A program made the position numbers and the translations under genes. The notes beneath the pieces were generated by a model. It searched no databases. It saw only the letters and a list, made by a program, of their open reading frames with translations, and was not told where the DNA came from. Below are positions 1 to 8,058 of a DNA stretch of 64,000 nucleotides, piece by piece. The first letter of the stretch is position 1, and every line of letters begins with the position of its first letter. Source of the stretch: Burkholderia diffusa (GTDB lineage: Bacteria; Pseudomonadota; Gammaproteobacteria; Burkholderiales; Burkholderiaceae); NCBI RefSeq assembly GCF_902499115.1, contig NZ_CABVPN010000001.1:310001-374000 (forward strand), read 5' to 3'.

Positions 1-338
1 AGGCGCAGGCTCGGACCGACGTCGACGATCAGCGTCGCTTCGTCGTCGAGCGCGACGCACGGCGAGAAGCGCAGCAATGCGAGCGCGACCGCGCGCAGCG
101 CATCGGCCTCGCGCGCGGGATCGCGTTCGACGAGTCGCGTCTCGGGCGCGAGCGTCAGCACGCCGCCGCGCTTCATGCCCGCGCGCACGCCTTGCCGGCG
201 CGCGGCTGCATCGGCGATCAGCACGACGCCTTGCTCGAGCACCGCGCAGCCGGCGCCGCCGGCCGCTGCGTCAGACGGCTGCGGGGCGCACACGTCGAGC
301 GGCAGGCGCGGCAGATGGATGCCGAGCAAGACGCGCAT
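1..338 (-). CDS. imuB: ImuB, Y-family DNA polymerase-like protein (5' part only)
   Basis: N-terminal 112 residues of a Y-family polymerase homologue, running off the left edge of the window. The protein opens MRVLLGIHLPRLPLDV and continues with a palm-like segment (VLEQGVVLIADAAARRQG, then VGPSLR near the edge). In the family, ImuB is an inactive polymerase that bridges ImuA, the beta clamp and DnaE2 during SOS mutagenesis. It overlaps the 3' end of imuA by 68 bases in another frame, so the two are co-transcribed and probably translationally coupled. Expression should follow the LexA box upstream of imuA. The polymerase active-site region and the clamp-binding motif lie outside the window. 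dnaE2 is expected next but is not visible. Confidence 0.88.
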   Translation of the reverse strand, partial: MRVLLGIHLPRLPLDVCAPQPSDAAAGGAGCAVLEQGVVLIADAAARRQGVRAGMKRGGVLTLAPETRLVERDPAREADALRAVALALLRFSPCVALDDEATLIVDVGPSLR

Positions 339-978
339 AGCGGCTCTCCACGATGGGCGACGGCAGGTCGAGCACGAGCGGCTCGCCGCTCGCAGGCCCG
401 CGACGCTTGACGATGTCGAGCGACACACCGCCCGGCACGGGATACAGCGCGACGCGCAGCACGGCCGGCGACGGCTGCCGCGCGGCCGACAGCGGGCGCA
501 GCATCACGAACAGCGTGTCGCCCGTGCGCGCGGCCGCGAGATGCAGGCGCCGCAGTGCATCGGGCCGCGCGTCCTGCCAGAGCAGCAGCGCGCCGCAACA
601 GCCGGTCTTGAGCGCCTGTTCGGCGGCCCATAACGCATCCGTGCGGCTGCCGGCGCGCAGCCACAGCAACGCGTCGGCCGGCACGCCGAGACTGGCGAGC
701 GCGGTCGCATGCGGCGATTGCGGCGGCGCGATGAGCGCGAGCGGACGCCGGGCGTTGACGGTACGCGCGAGCGCGGGTGCAAGCAGCCGCATCTCGCCGC
801 AGCCCGGCTGCGCGGCCAGCAGTTCGACGAGCCCGCCGACCGGCCAGCCGCCGCCCGGCAGCTCGGCGGACAGCGGCGCAAAGCCGGTGTCGATCGTGCG
901 CAAACCGCCGCGCGCGAGCTGCGAGCCACGCCAGAGCGATGGATGAAGGGATTCGGGAGAAATGGAGGATGCGAGCAT
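271..978 (-). CDS. imuA: ImuA, SulA/RecA-like translesion synthesis accessory protein
   Basis: A 235-residue protein of the ImuA type. It has the typical opening (LHPSLWRGSQLARG, then TIDTGFAPLSAELPGGGWPVGGLVELL) and a RecA-like core, but no canonical Walker A lysine motif. In other bacteria ImuA works with ImuB and DnaE2 in DNA-damage-induced mutagenesis. I chose the ATG at 978 rather than an upstream in-frame start because the LexA operator lies just upstream, at 993-1008, and an earlier start would run through it. The gene is first in the imuA-imuB operon. Older annotations call this family 'SOS cell division inhibitor' because of weak SulA similarity; the neighbouring imuB argues for the mutasome role. 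Confidence 0.87.
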   Translation of the reverse strand: MLASSISPESLHPSLWRGSQLARGGLRTIDTGFAPLSAELPGGGWPVGGLVELLAAQPGCGEMRLLAPALARTVNARRPLALIAPPQSPHATALASLGVPADALLWLRAGSRTDALWAAEQALKTGCCGALLLWQDARPDALRRLHLAAARTGDTLFVMLRPLSAARQPSPAVLRVALYPVPGGVSLDIVKRRGPASGEPLVLDLPSPIVESRYARLARHPSAAPAARRVRPAAV

Positions 979-1273
979 GACGCCACCCACAACTGTATGG
1001 ATATACAGTATATGGCAATGCGCTCGCATCGCACAGCGCCGGTGCGAAACCGGCTTTTGTCGGAGGAAAAACGGGGAGAAAGCCGGCGCGCCCCGTCATG
1101 CTACGGCGCGCCGGATCGGGCGTGGCCGGATCGCGCCGCCCGAACGCCCGCCCCAACCATCCGGCCCGATGCGGCGCACGCGCGCCGAATCTCCCGGCCG
1201 GATCGGCATGCCAACCCTCACGCAAACCGGCACGATGCAGCACCTCGCACTGCGCCGGCCCGCCCGCCGCGCG
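979..1273. other. Intergenic region between the ABC transporter operon and imuA
   Basis: It holds the LexA box at 993-1008 close to imuA. The remaining bases, up to the stop of the ATPase gene at 1274, show no convincing gene, and no T-tract terminator was recognised. The segment around 1085-1260 is very GC-rich. Confidence 0.6.
993..1008 (-). promoter_or_regulatory. LexA (SOS) box upstream of imuA
   Basis: A perfect CTGT-N8-ACAG operator (CTGTATGGATATACAG), 14 bases upstream of the imuA ATG. This is the LexA consensus of beta- and gammaproteobacteria, and imuA-imuB-dnaE2 cassettes are classic SOS genes. Its closeness to the start codon means bound LexA would overlap the promoter or transcription start. 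Confidence 0.9.
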
Positions 1274-2068
1274 TCAGCCGAGCAGCAACGCGTCATCGTC
1301 GAGCTGCTCGTGCCGCACCTTCTCGAACATCTGCAGCAGGTCCGGCACGTCGAGCCCGCGGCGCTGGTCGCCCGACACGTCGAGCACGACCTGCCCCTGG
1401 TGCAGCATCACCGTGCGGTCGCCGTAGTCGAGCGCCTGCCGCATGCTGTGCGTGACCATCATCGTCGTCAGCTTGCTTTCGGCGACGATGCGCGCGGTCA
1501 GTTCCAGCACGAACGCGGCCGTCTTGGGGTCGAGCGCGGCCGTGTGCTCGTCGAGCAGCAGGATCCGCGACGGCCGCAGCGACGCCATCAACAGGCTCAC
1601 CGCCTGCCGCTGACCGCCCGACAGCAGCCCGATCCGGTCGGTCAGCCGGTTCTCGAGACCGAGGTTCAGCAGACGCAGCTTGTCGCGGAACAGCTCGCGC
1701 GACGGACGGTCGAGCGCGGCCCGGAAGCCGCGCCGCACGCCGCGCGCCGTCGCGAGCGCCATGTTCTCCTCGATCGTCAGCGCCTCGCAGGTGCCGGCCA
1801 TCGGATCCTGGAACACGCGCGCGACGAGGTGCGCGCGGTCCCACGCGGGCTGGCGCGTGACATCCGTGCCGTCGATCGCGATGCGTCCCGAATCGACGCG
1901 CTGGTCGCCGCTGACCGCATTGAGGAAGGTCGACTTGCCGGCGCCGTTCGAGCCGATCACCGCGACGAACTGGCCGTCGGGAATCTCGAGCGACAGCCCG
2001 CGCAGCGCACGCGTCTCGATCGGCGTGCCGGGATTGAACGTGAGTTTCAGGTCTTGTGCGGACAGCAT
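1274..2068 (-). CDS. ABC transporter ATP-binding protein (TrpZ-like)
   Basis: A 264-residue ATPase with Walker A GSNGAGKST (about residues 39-47), ABC signature LSGGQRQ, Walker B RILLLDEHTA and a switch histidine in MVTHSM. The likely role is to energise the importer formed with the adjacent permease (one base upstream) and the binding protein. The three genes read binding protein, permease, ATPase on the minus strand. This architecture matches the family whose studied streptococcal members (TrpXYZ) take up tryptophan; the substrate here is unknown. The one-base spacing to the permease gene implies translational coupling. Confidence 0.93.
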   Translation of the reverse strand: MLSAQDLKLTFNPGTPIETRALRGLSLEIPDGQFVAVIGSNGAGKSTFLNAVSGDQRVDSGRIAIDGTDVTRQPAWDRAHLVARVFQDPMAGTCEALTIEENMALATARGVRRGFRAALDRPSRELFRDKLRLLNLGLENRLTDRIGLLSGGQRQAVSLLMASLRPSRILLLDEHTAALDPKTAAFVLELTARIVAESKLTTMMVTHSMRQALDYGDRTVMLHQGQVVLDVSGDQRRGLDVPDLLQMFEKVRHEQLDDDALLLG

Positions 2069-2069
2069 G

Positions 2070-2966
2070 TCAGGCCCCTCCGTTCTTGCGCGCGAACAGC
2101 TTCTTGCGCGTCGCCGGCAGCACCAGCGCGATCGTGACGAGCGCAGCCGTCACGAGGTTCAGGTCCTGCGCTTTCAGGCCGATGAATTCGCTGTTCAGCG
2201 CGAGCGCGATGAAGAAGCGGTAGACGATCGCACCGAGCACGACCGCGAGCGTCGTCAGCACGAGCCGGCGCGCGGGCAGCAGCGTCTCGCCGATGATCAC
2301 CGCGGCCAGCCCGATCACGATCGTGCCGATCCCCATCGAGATGTCGGCGCCGCCCTGCGTCTGCGCAAACAGCGCACCGGCGAGCGCGACGAGCGCGTTC
2401 GACAGCGCCATCCCGGCGAGCGTCGCGCGGCCCGTCGCGATGCCCTGCGCGCGCGCCATCCGCGGGTTCGCGCCGGTCGCGCGCATCGCGAGGCCGAGCT
2501 GCGACGAGAAGAACCAGTCGAGGCCGAGCTTCGCGACCACGACGACGATCGCGAGCAGCGCCGGGCGCAGCACGTAGTCGGGCATCCAGTCGGGCTGCAG
2601 CACGGTGAAGATCGTCGGCTCGGTGATGAGCGGTACGTTCGGCCGGCCCATGATCCGCAGGTTCACCGAATAGAGCGCGATCATCATCAGGATGCTGGCG
2701 AGCAGGTCCATGATCTTCAGGCGCACGTTGAGCCAGCCCGTGACGAAGCCGGCCAGCGCGCCCGCGACGATCGCGAGCACCGTCGACGTGAACGGGTCGT
2801 GGCCGGCGGAGATCAGCGTCGCGGCGACGGCGCCGCCGAGCGGAAAGCTGCCGTCGACGGTCAGGTCGGGGAAGTTGAGGATGCGAAACGAGATCAGCAC
2901 CCCGAGGGCGACGAGACTGAAGATCAGGCCGATCTCCAGCGCGCCCAGAAACGAGAACAGAGACAT
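2070..2966 (-). CDS. ABC transporter permease (TrpY-like)
   Basis: A 298-residue membrane protein with about eight hydrophobic segments. It begins MSLFSFLGALEIGLIFSLVALGVLISFRIL and carries the FPDLTVDGSFPLGGAVAA motif typical of the branched-chain/ribose-type permease superfamily associated with PF04392 binding proteins. It forms the inner-membrane channel of the importer encoded at 1274-4071. A GC-rich stem-loop lies between the binding protein and this gene and may lower downstream expression. Substrate cannot be read from the sequence. Confidence 0.92.
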   Translation of the reverse strand: MSLFSFLGALEIGLIFSLVALGVLISFRILNFPDLTVDGSFPLGGAVAATLISAGHDPFTSTVLAIVAGALAGFVTGWLNVRLKIMDLLASILMMIALYSVNLRIMGRPNVPLITEPTIFTVLQPDWMPDYVLRPALLAIVVVVAKLGLDWFFSSQLGLAMRATGANPRMARAQGIATGRATLAGMALSNALVALAGALFAQTQGGADISMGIGTIVIGLAAVIIGETLLPARRLVLTTLAVVLGAIVYRFFIALALNSEFIGLKAQDLNLVTAALVTIALVLPATRKKLFARKNGGA

Positions 2967-3063
2967 GATGGGGAAATCCTGTTGCTTCCCGGCTTCACGT
3001 GTACGGCCGGGCGAAGCGGGCGGGCGGCCCCGGGTGGGAGCCGCCCGTCCGGCGGTTTCGTTC

Positions 3064-3080
3064 GGGCCCGGATCGGGCCC
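3064..3080. other. Stem-loop between binding-protein and permease genes
   Basis: GGGCCCG-GAT-CGGGCCC, a 7-bp perfect stem with a 3-base loop, in the 139-base gap between two genes of one operon. It lacks a T-tract, so it looks like an mRNA-stabilising or partial-attenuation hairpin. Such a hairpin would allow more binding protein than permease; that role is inferred. Confidence 0.45.
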
Positions 3081-3105
3081 GCAAGCGCGGCGGTCGGGCC
3101 GCGGC

Positions 3106-4071
3106 TTACTTGATGACCGTCTTCGCTTCCTTGAGCAGATCCGGCGACAATGTCACGCCCTGCTTCGCGGCCGCGCCCGTGTTCGCGAACAGCTCGAGGT
3201 TGCTGCTCGTTTCCGACGCGATCGCGCCCGGCTTCTCGCCCTTCAGGATGCGCGCGATGACCTTGCCGGTCTGCCGGCCGAGGTCGCCGTAGTTGATGCC
3301 AAGCGCCGCGATGCCGCCGCGCTTCACGCTGTCGGTGTCGCCGGCGACGAGCGGGATCTTCGCTTCGTTCGCGACCTTCACGAGCGCTTCGTACGCGGAC
3401 ACGACGTTGTTGTCGGTGTTCGTGTAGATCACGTCGACCTTGCCGATCAGGCTCTTCGCGGCCGGGCCGATGTCGACGGTGCGCGGCGCGGCCGCTTCCT
3501 TCAACGTCATCCCCTGCTTCGCGAGGATCTCCTTGAGCTCCTTCACGACCACGACCGAGTTCGCCTCGCCCGGGTTGTAGACCATGCCGACCGTCTTCGC
3601 CTTCGGCACGACGCGCTTGATCAGCGCGACCTGACGGTCGAGCGGCAGCTTGTCGGAAACGCCCGTCACGTTGGTGCCCGACGGGCCCCAGCCCTTCACG
3701 AGCTGGGCTGCGACCGGATCGGTCACCCCCGAATAGACGACCGGCACGCTCTTCGTCGATGCAACCACCGCCTGCGCGGCCGGCGTCGCGATCGCGACGA
3801 TCACGTCGGGCTGGTCGCCGACGAACTTGCGCGCGATCTGCGCGGCCGTGCCCGTGTTGCCCTGCGCGCTCTGGTATTCCCACTTGAGCTTGTCGTCGCC
3901 GTAGCCTTGCGCCTTCAGTTCGGCGCGCACGCCGTCGCGGATCGCATCGAGTGCCGGGTGGTCGACGATCGACAGCACCTTGACCGTCTGTGCGTGCGCG
4001 GCGCCCGCGAGCGCGAATGCGGCGACGCCGGCCGTGATCGAACGGATCGCGAAAATCTTGAAACGCTTCAT
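3106..4071 (-). CDS. ABC transporter substrate-binding protein (TrpX/PF04392 family)
   Basis: A 321-residue periplasmic protein with a signal peptide ending AHAQT (about residues 1-28), followed by VKVLSIVDHPALDAIRDGVRAEL. Two alpha/beta lobes are suggested by VIVAIATPAAQAVV, VVYSGVTDPVAAQLV and DVIYTNTDNNVVSAYEAL. This is the ABC_sub_bind family, whose members bind aromatic amino acids or related small molecules. It is the first gene of the three-gene importer operon. The substrate is not determinable here. Confidence 0.92.
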   Translation of the reverse strand: MKRFKIFAIRSITAGVAAFALAGAAHAQTVKVLSIVDHPALDAIRDGVRAELKAQGYGDDKLKWEYQSAQGNTGTAAQIARKFVGDQPDVIVAIATPAAQAVVASTKSVPVVYSGVTDPVAAQLVKGWGPSGTNVTGVSDKLPLDRQVALIKRVVPKAKTVGMVYNPGEANSVVVVKELKEILAKQGMTLKEAAAPRTVDIGPAAKSLIGKVDVIYTNTDNNVVSAYEALVKVANEAKIPLVAGDTDSVKRGGIAALGINYGDLGRQTGKVIARILKGEKPGAIASETSSNLELFANTGAAAKQGVTLSPDLLKEAKTVIK

Positions 4072-4417
4072 GGGTGAGTCTCCCCCGTATTTGTGTCGGT
4101 TCTGGATGATGGATTCCCGCCGCCGTCATGCAGGTGCCGAGCACGCGCAACCGGGTGACGGTGTGGGCGGCAGCGGCCCCGCGCGGGCCCCGGGAAGGCG
4201 CGCGGCGGCGAACGCACGAGGATACCATTTCCGCAGACCACCACCTGACTTCGCGCTTTCGGGCGTCCGGCCGGCACACGCGGCCGCCGAGCCGCTGCGA
4301 AACGCTCGCGAAGCCCGGCCGGCGGCGCTTGGCGCCGGCCCCGGCGCAACACGTCAGCCGCGTTCACAGCTTTACGTTATGCTGTCCGCGGACCCAATCC
4401 ACACCAACGGAGCGTGC
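4072..4417. other. Divergent intergenic region, ABC importer / small secreted protein
   Basis: 346 bases between two divergent genes, so promoters for both should lie here. A GC hairpin (GCGCCGG-CC-CCGGCGC near 4331-4347) is followed by the less GC-rich stretch TTTACGTTATGCTG (4371-4384) just before the plus-strand gene. TATGCT there is a possible -10, but no good -35 is spaced from it. No gene was seen. Confidence 0.45.
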
Positions 4418-4726
4418 ATGAAACGGGGAATCCGTGCGATCGCGTGCGCGGTCGTCGCGCTGGCGCTGCCGGGTGCGGCATTCGCGCTGACCGACGGCTA
4501 TGCGCAATACGACGACTGCATGCTGGGCGCGCTGCGCGAGAGCCGCAACGGCGCGGCCGCGCAACTGATCCAGCGCTCGTGCGACGCGCTGTACCGCAAC
4601 AACGCGATGCTGCTGCCGCGCGAGCGGCGCTTTCACGAGTGCGTCGTGCAGTCGCTGCCGGGCGTGCGCGACAACTACGCGATCCAGCAGATCATGGCGA
4701 TCTGCTCGCGGCGTGGCGAGATGTGA
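4418..4726 (+). CDS. Small secreted four-cysteine protein, function unknown
   Basis: 102 residues. A signal peptide (MKRGIRAIACAVVALALPGAAFA) precedes an approximately 79-residue mature part with exactly four cysteines (DDCML, RSCDAL, HECVV, AICSRR), which suggests two periplasmic disulfides. The mature part is rich in Arg, Gln and Leu and predicted mostly helical. The ATG at 4418 is chosen because the signal peptide starts there. It stands alone between divergent and convergent neighbours and ends before a bidirectional terminator. I do not recognise a characterised homologue. Short four-cysteine secreted families of unknown function exist, and this may belong to one. Confidence 0.75.
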   Translation: MKRGIRAIACAVVALALPGAAFALTDGYAQYDDCMLGALRESRNGAAAQLIQRSCDALYRNNAMLLPRERRFHECVVQSLPGVRDNYAIQQIMAICSRRGEM

Positions 4727-4778
4727 GCCAGCGCTGAACGCCGGGCGCCGCGCAATGATCTGCGGCCGCGCCAATGAA

Positions 4779-4805
4779 AAAGGGCCTGCGCGAGGCAGGC
4801 CCTTT
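4779..4805. terminator. Bidirectional rho-independent terminator
   Basis: AAAGGGCCTGC-N5-GCAGGCCCTTT: an 8-bp GC stem flanked by A and T tracts, between the convergent four-cysteine protein gene and metQ. It can stop transcription from both sides. Confidence 0.85.
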
Positions 4806-4835
4806 CGTTTCAGCGGTCCGACCGGTGTGCGGCGT

Positions 4836-5651
4836 TCAGAACGACGCGACCATCGAGCCCTTGAACTGCTTCTTGATGAATTCCCGCACTTCCGGCGACT
4901 GGTACGCCTTGACCAGCTTCTTCACCCACGGCTGATCCTTGTCCTTCGCGCGCACGGCGATCAGGTTCGCATACGGGCTCGTCAGCGATTCGAGCGCGAT
5001 CGCGTCCTTGGTCGGCTGCAGGTTCGCGGCGAGCGCGTAGTTCGTGTTGATCACGGCGGCGTCGACATCCGACAGCACGCGCGGCAGTTGCGCGGCGTCG
5101 AGCTCGGAGATCTTCAGCTTCTTCGGATTCTCGGCGATGTCGAGCACCGTCGCGTTGTTGCCGCCCGTGCCGGCGCCGGCCTTCAGCTTGATCACGCCTT
5201 GCGTCTGCAGCAGCAGCAGCGCGCGGTTCTCGTTCGACGGATCGTTCGGCACCGCGAGCTTCGCGCCTTGCGGCAGGTCCTTCAGCGCCTTGAACTTCTT
5301 CGAGTACACGCCGATCGGCGAGATGTAGGTCAGGCCCGCGCTGACGATCTTGTAGCCGCGCTGCTTCACCTGGCTGTCGAGGTAGGGCTGGTGCTGGAAG
5401 CTGTTCGCGTCGAGGTCGCCCGCATCGAGCGCCGCGTTCGGCTGCACGTAGTCGTTGAACTCGATGACCTTCACGTTCAGGCCTTCCTTCTCCTTCGCGA
5501 CCTTCTGCACGACCTGCCACACTTCCGCATCCGGGCCGGCGACCGTGCCGACCTTGATGACCTTGTCTTCGGCGTGCGCGCCCGCCGACAGCGTCAGCGC
5601 GGCACCGGTGGCCAGCACGGAAAATACCTTCAGGAGACTGCGACGCTTCAT
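4836..5651 (-). CDS. metQ: MetQ/NlpA-family methionine-binding protein
   Basis: 271 residues. A signal peptide (MKRRSLLKVFSVLATGAALTLSAGAHA) precedes the NlpA fold: IKVGTVAGPDAEVWQVV, FNDYVQPNAALDAGDLDAN, QHQPYLDS and AVPNDPSNENRALLLL are family hallmarks. The family binds methionine for the MetNI ABC importer. The mature protein has no cysteine and there is no lipobox, so it appears to be a soluble periplasmic protein rather than the usual lipoprotein. No metN or metI is adjacent, so the partner transporter must be encoded elsewhere. Confidence 0.9.
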   Translation of the reverse strand: MKRRSLLKVFSVLATGAALTLSAGAHAEDKVIKVGTVAGPDAEVWQVVQKVAKEKEGLNVKVIEFNDYVQPNAALDAGDLDANSFQHQPYLDSQVKQRGYKIVSAGLTYISPIGVYSKKFKALKDLPQGAKLAVPNDPSNENRALLLLQTQGVIKLKAGAGTGGNNATVLDIAENPKKLKISELDAAQLPRVLSDVDAAVINTNYALAANLQPTKDAIALESLTSPYANLIAVRAKDKDQPWVKKLVKAYQSPEVREFIKKQFKGSMVASF

Positions 5652-5847
5652 CTGTTTCTCGCTTTCTTGCTAACTGAAAATGGGGCGCGATACGGGTATC
5701 CCCGAACTCGCAGGAAGGGGCAAATGGTGTCACAGGATCGGCCGGAAGTGAAATACATCCCGCTCATATGGGTATGCACCGCAGCGGTGCTGGCGAACGA
5801 TGCGCGACCAGGCCGCTACCACGCCGCCATCAGGCCGTTAGTTGCGT

Positions 5848-7416
5848 TCAATGCACGCGGCCACCGGCATCGGCGACCCGGAACGCGCTGATCGCGTCGC
5901 GCAGCCGGCCGGCCTGCTCCTGCAGCGACGCCGCGGCCGCGCTGGCCTCCTCGACGAGCGCCGCGTTCTGCTGCGTGACCTGATCCATCTGTGTGACCGC
6001 GCGCCCAACCTGCGTGATGCCGCTCGCCTGCTCTTCGGACGCCGCCGCGATCTCGCCCATGATGTCGGTCACGCGCGCGACCGCCTGCAGGATCTCGCCC
6101 ATCGTCGTGCCGGCCTGGCCGACCAGCGTCGAGCCGTTACGCACGCGCTCGACCGAATCGACGATCAGTTGGCGGATCTCCTTCGCGGCCGTCGCGCTGC
6201 GCTGCGCGAGCGAACGCACCTCGCCCGCGACCACCGCGAAGCCGCGCCCCTGCTCGCCGGCCCGCGCTGCCTCGACCGCCGCGTTCAGCGCGAGGATGTT
6301 GGTCTGGAACGCAATGCCCTCGATCACGCCGATGATGTCGGCGATCTTGCGCGAGCTGTCGTCGATCTCGCCCATCGTTCCGATCACGCGACTGACGACG
6401 TCGTTGCCCGCCCGCGCGATCTCCGATGCGTTGTTCGCGAGCCCGCTCGCCTGCCGCGCGTTGTCGGCGTTCTGCTTCACCGTCGCGGTCAGCTGCTCCA
6501 TGCTCGCGGCCGTTTCCTCGAGCGACGCGGCCTGCTCCTCCGTGCGCTGCGACAGGTCGTCGTTGCCGGACGCGATCTCGCGGCTCGCCGACGCAATCGA
6601 CTCGGCCGACTGGCGGATTCCGCCGATCGTCGCCTGCAGGCGCGCCTGCATGTCGCGCATCGCCGCCATCATGCTCGTGTCGTCGCCTGCGCGCACCGGC
6701 ACCGGCCGCGTGAGGTCGCCCTGCGCGATGCGGGTCGCCAGCGCGGCCGCTTCGTCCGGCTCGCCGCCAAGGCTGCCGCGCACGTTGCGGATGATCACGA
6801 GCATCGCCGCGCTGATCGCGAAGCCGATCGCGAACACGACCGCGAGGTGGCCGAACAGCGTCCGGTAGTAGACGGTATCGATGTCCTTGAGGAACACGCC
6901 GCTCGAGATGTTCCAGTCCCACGGCGCGAAGCGCGTGACGTAGCTGATCTTCGGCACCGCGGTCTCGCTGTGCGGCAGCCGCCCGCGATACTCGGCGAAG
7001 CCGCTGCCGGTCGCCTTCGCGGCGTTCAGGATCGTGACGAACAGCGGCTTGCCGTCCGGGTCGAGATAGTCGCCGACCTGCGTGCCGACAAGTTTCGGCA
7101 GCGTCGGGTGCATCAGCACGACGGGTTTCGAATCCATCACGAACACATAGCCCGACTCGCCGTAGCGCATCGCGGCCACGCTCGCGAGCGCGTCGCGCTT
7201 CGCGTCGGCCTCGGACAGCGTGCCGCTCTGCGCGAGCGCGTGATATGCGCTGACGATGCCGGCCGCCGAGTCGACCAGGTTGGCGATGCCTGCCTTGCGT
7301 TCGGCGAGCATCGTCGCGCGCGTCTCGTATGCGCTCCATGCGCCGACGCCGAGCAAGCCGATCCATACCAGCGCAAGCGCGAGCCACAGCTTGCGATTCA
7401 AACTCATTCTGCTCAT
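5848..7416 (-). CDS. Methyl-accepting chemotaxis protein with single Cache domain
   Basis: 522 residues: TM1 (about 8-28), a periplasmic sCache_2-type sensor (YGESGYVFVMDSKPVVLMHP and WDWNISSGVFLKDID), TM2 (about 190-212), a HAMP domain (RIAQGDLTRPVPV), then the long cytoplasmic coiled coil. The coiled coil holds the conserved tip FQTNILALNAAVEAARAGEQ. It should relay a small-molecule signal to CheA/CheW; sCache_2 domains often bind small carboxylates. I chose the ATG at 7416 (MSRMSLNRKL) because the positively charged residues before TM1 begin there; 7407 is an alternative. The C-terminus (AGGRVH) lacks a CheR-tethering pentapeptide. Confidence 0.93.
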   Translation of the reverse strand: MSRMSLNRKLWLALALVWIGLLGVGAWSAYETRATMLAERKAGIANLVDSAAGIVSAYHALAQSGTLSEADAKRDALASVAAMRYGESGYVFVMDSKPVVLMHPTLPKLVGTQVGDYLDPDGKPLFVTILNAAKATGSGFAEYRGRLPHSETAVPKISYVTRFAPWDWNISSGVFLKDIDTVYYRTLFGHLAVVFAIGFAISAAMLVIIRNVRGSLGGEPDEAAALATRIAQGDLTRPVPVRAGDDTSMMAAMRDMQARLQATIGGIRQSAESIASASREIASGNDDLSQRTEEQAASLEETAASMEQLTATVKQNADNARQASGLANNASEIARAGNDVVSRVIGTMGEIDDSSRKIADIIGVIEGIAFQTNILALNAAVEAARAGEQGRGFAVVAGEVRSLAQRSATAAKEIRQLIVDSVERVRNGSTLVGQAGTTMGEILQAVARVTDIMGEIAAASEEQASGITQVGRAVTQMDQVTQQNAALVEEASAAAASLQEQAGRLRDAISAFRVADAGGRVH

Positions 7417-7616
7417 CTGCGTGCCTTGTTGTCGAAGTCGATGCCCGCGATACGCGCGAACGGCCGGTCGCGCGCAAACGGTTGCCTCCGTATTTACGGC
7501 AACGAGACTTACAACTTGAATACACGCACGACGGCCGGCACGACACGGGACGGCCGCTGTGCTAAAAAGACCGGCTGACCGGCACACGACGCGCCGGCGA
7601 CATTCCAGGGCCATCC

Positions 7617-7907
7617 ATGTACGTCATCGACATCCACTACAACGCGTCGCTCGAGCGCATCGACGATGCGCTCGAACGCCATCGTGCGTATCTGCAGCCG
7701 CTGTTCGAGCGCGGCATCTTCATCGCAGCGGGGCCGAAGGTGCCGCGCGAAGGCGGCGTGATCCTCGCGGCCCGCATCGACCGCGACGAACTGGACGCGA
7801 TCCTCGAGACCGATCCGTTCGTGACCGAAGGGCTCGCGACGTATCGCGTGACGGAATTCCGGATCACGCGTGCCGCGCAGGGCTTCAACGTGCCGGCACT
7901 GCCGTAA
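7617..7907 (+). CDS. YciI family protein
   Basis: 96 residues, MYVIDIHYNASLERIDDALERHRAYLQPL. It has the ferredoxin-like YciI fold, with the conserved His of ERHRAYL and the Asp of ILETDPFVTEGLATYRV that mark this family. Members are small dimeric proteins of uncertain, possibly enzymatic, function. It is single-gene, divergent from the chemoreceptor and convergent with the Sco gene. Confidence 0.88.
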   Translation: MYVIDIHYNASLERIDDALERHRAYLQPLFERGIFIAAGPKVPREGGVILAARIDRDELDAILETDPFVTEGLATYRVTEFRITRAAQGFNVPALP

Positions 7908-7986
7908 CGCGCGCCGGTGCGCGAATGTGCGCACGCACGCCGCCTCGCGAGGCGGCGCATGCAGATCGAAGGGAAACAGGAAGAAT

Positions 7987-8014
7987 GCGTGACGGCGCAT
8001 CGCGGCCGTCACGC
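7987..8014. terminator. Hairpin between convergent YciI and Sco genes
   Basis: A 10-bp stem GCGTGACGGC/GCCGTCACGC with an 8-base loop, followed on the plus strand by GTTT. A second GC hairpin (CGCCGCCT-CGCG-AGGCGGCG) lies at 7938-7957. The position between convergent genes fits termination, but the T run is short. Confidence 0.55.
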
Positions 8015-8058
8015 GTTTCGCCGGGCGAACGCCCGCGCGAACATGCGGCGCGCGCCGC

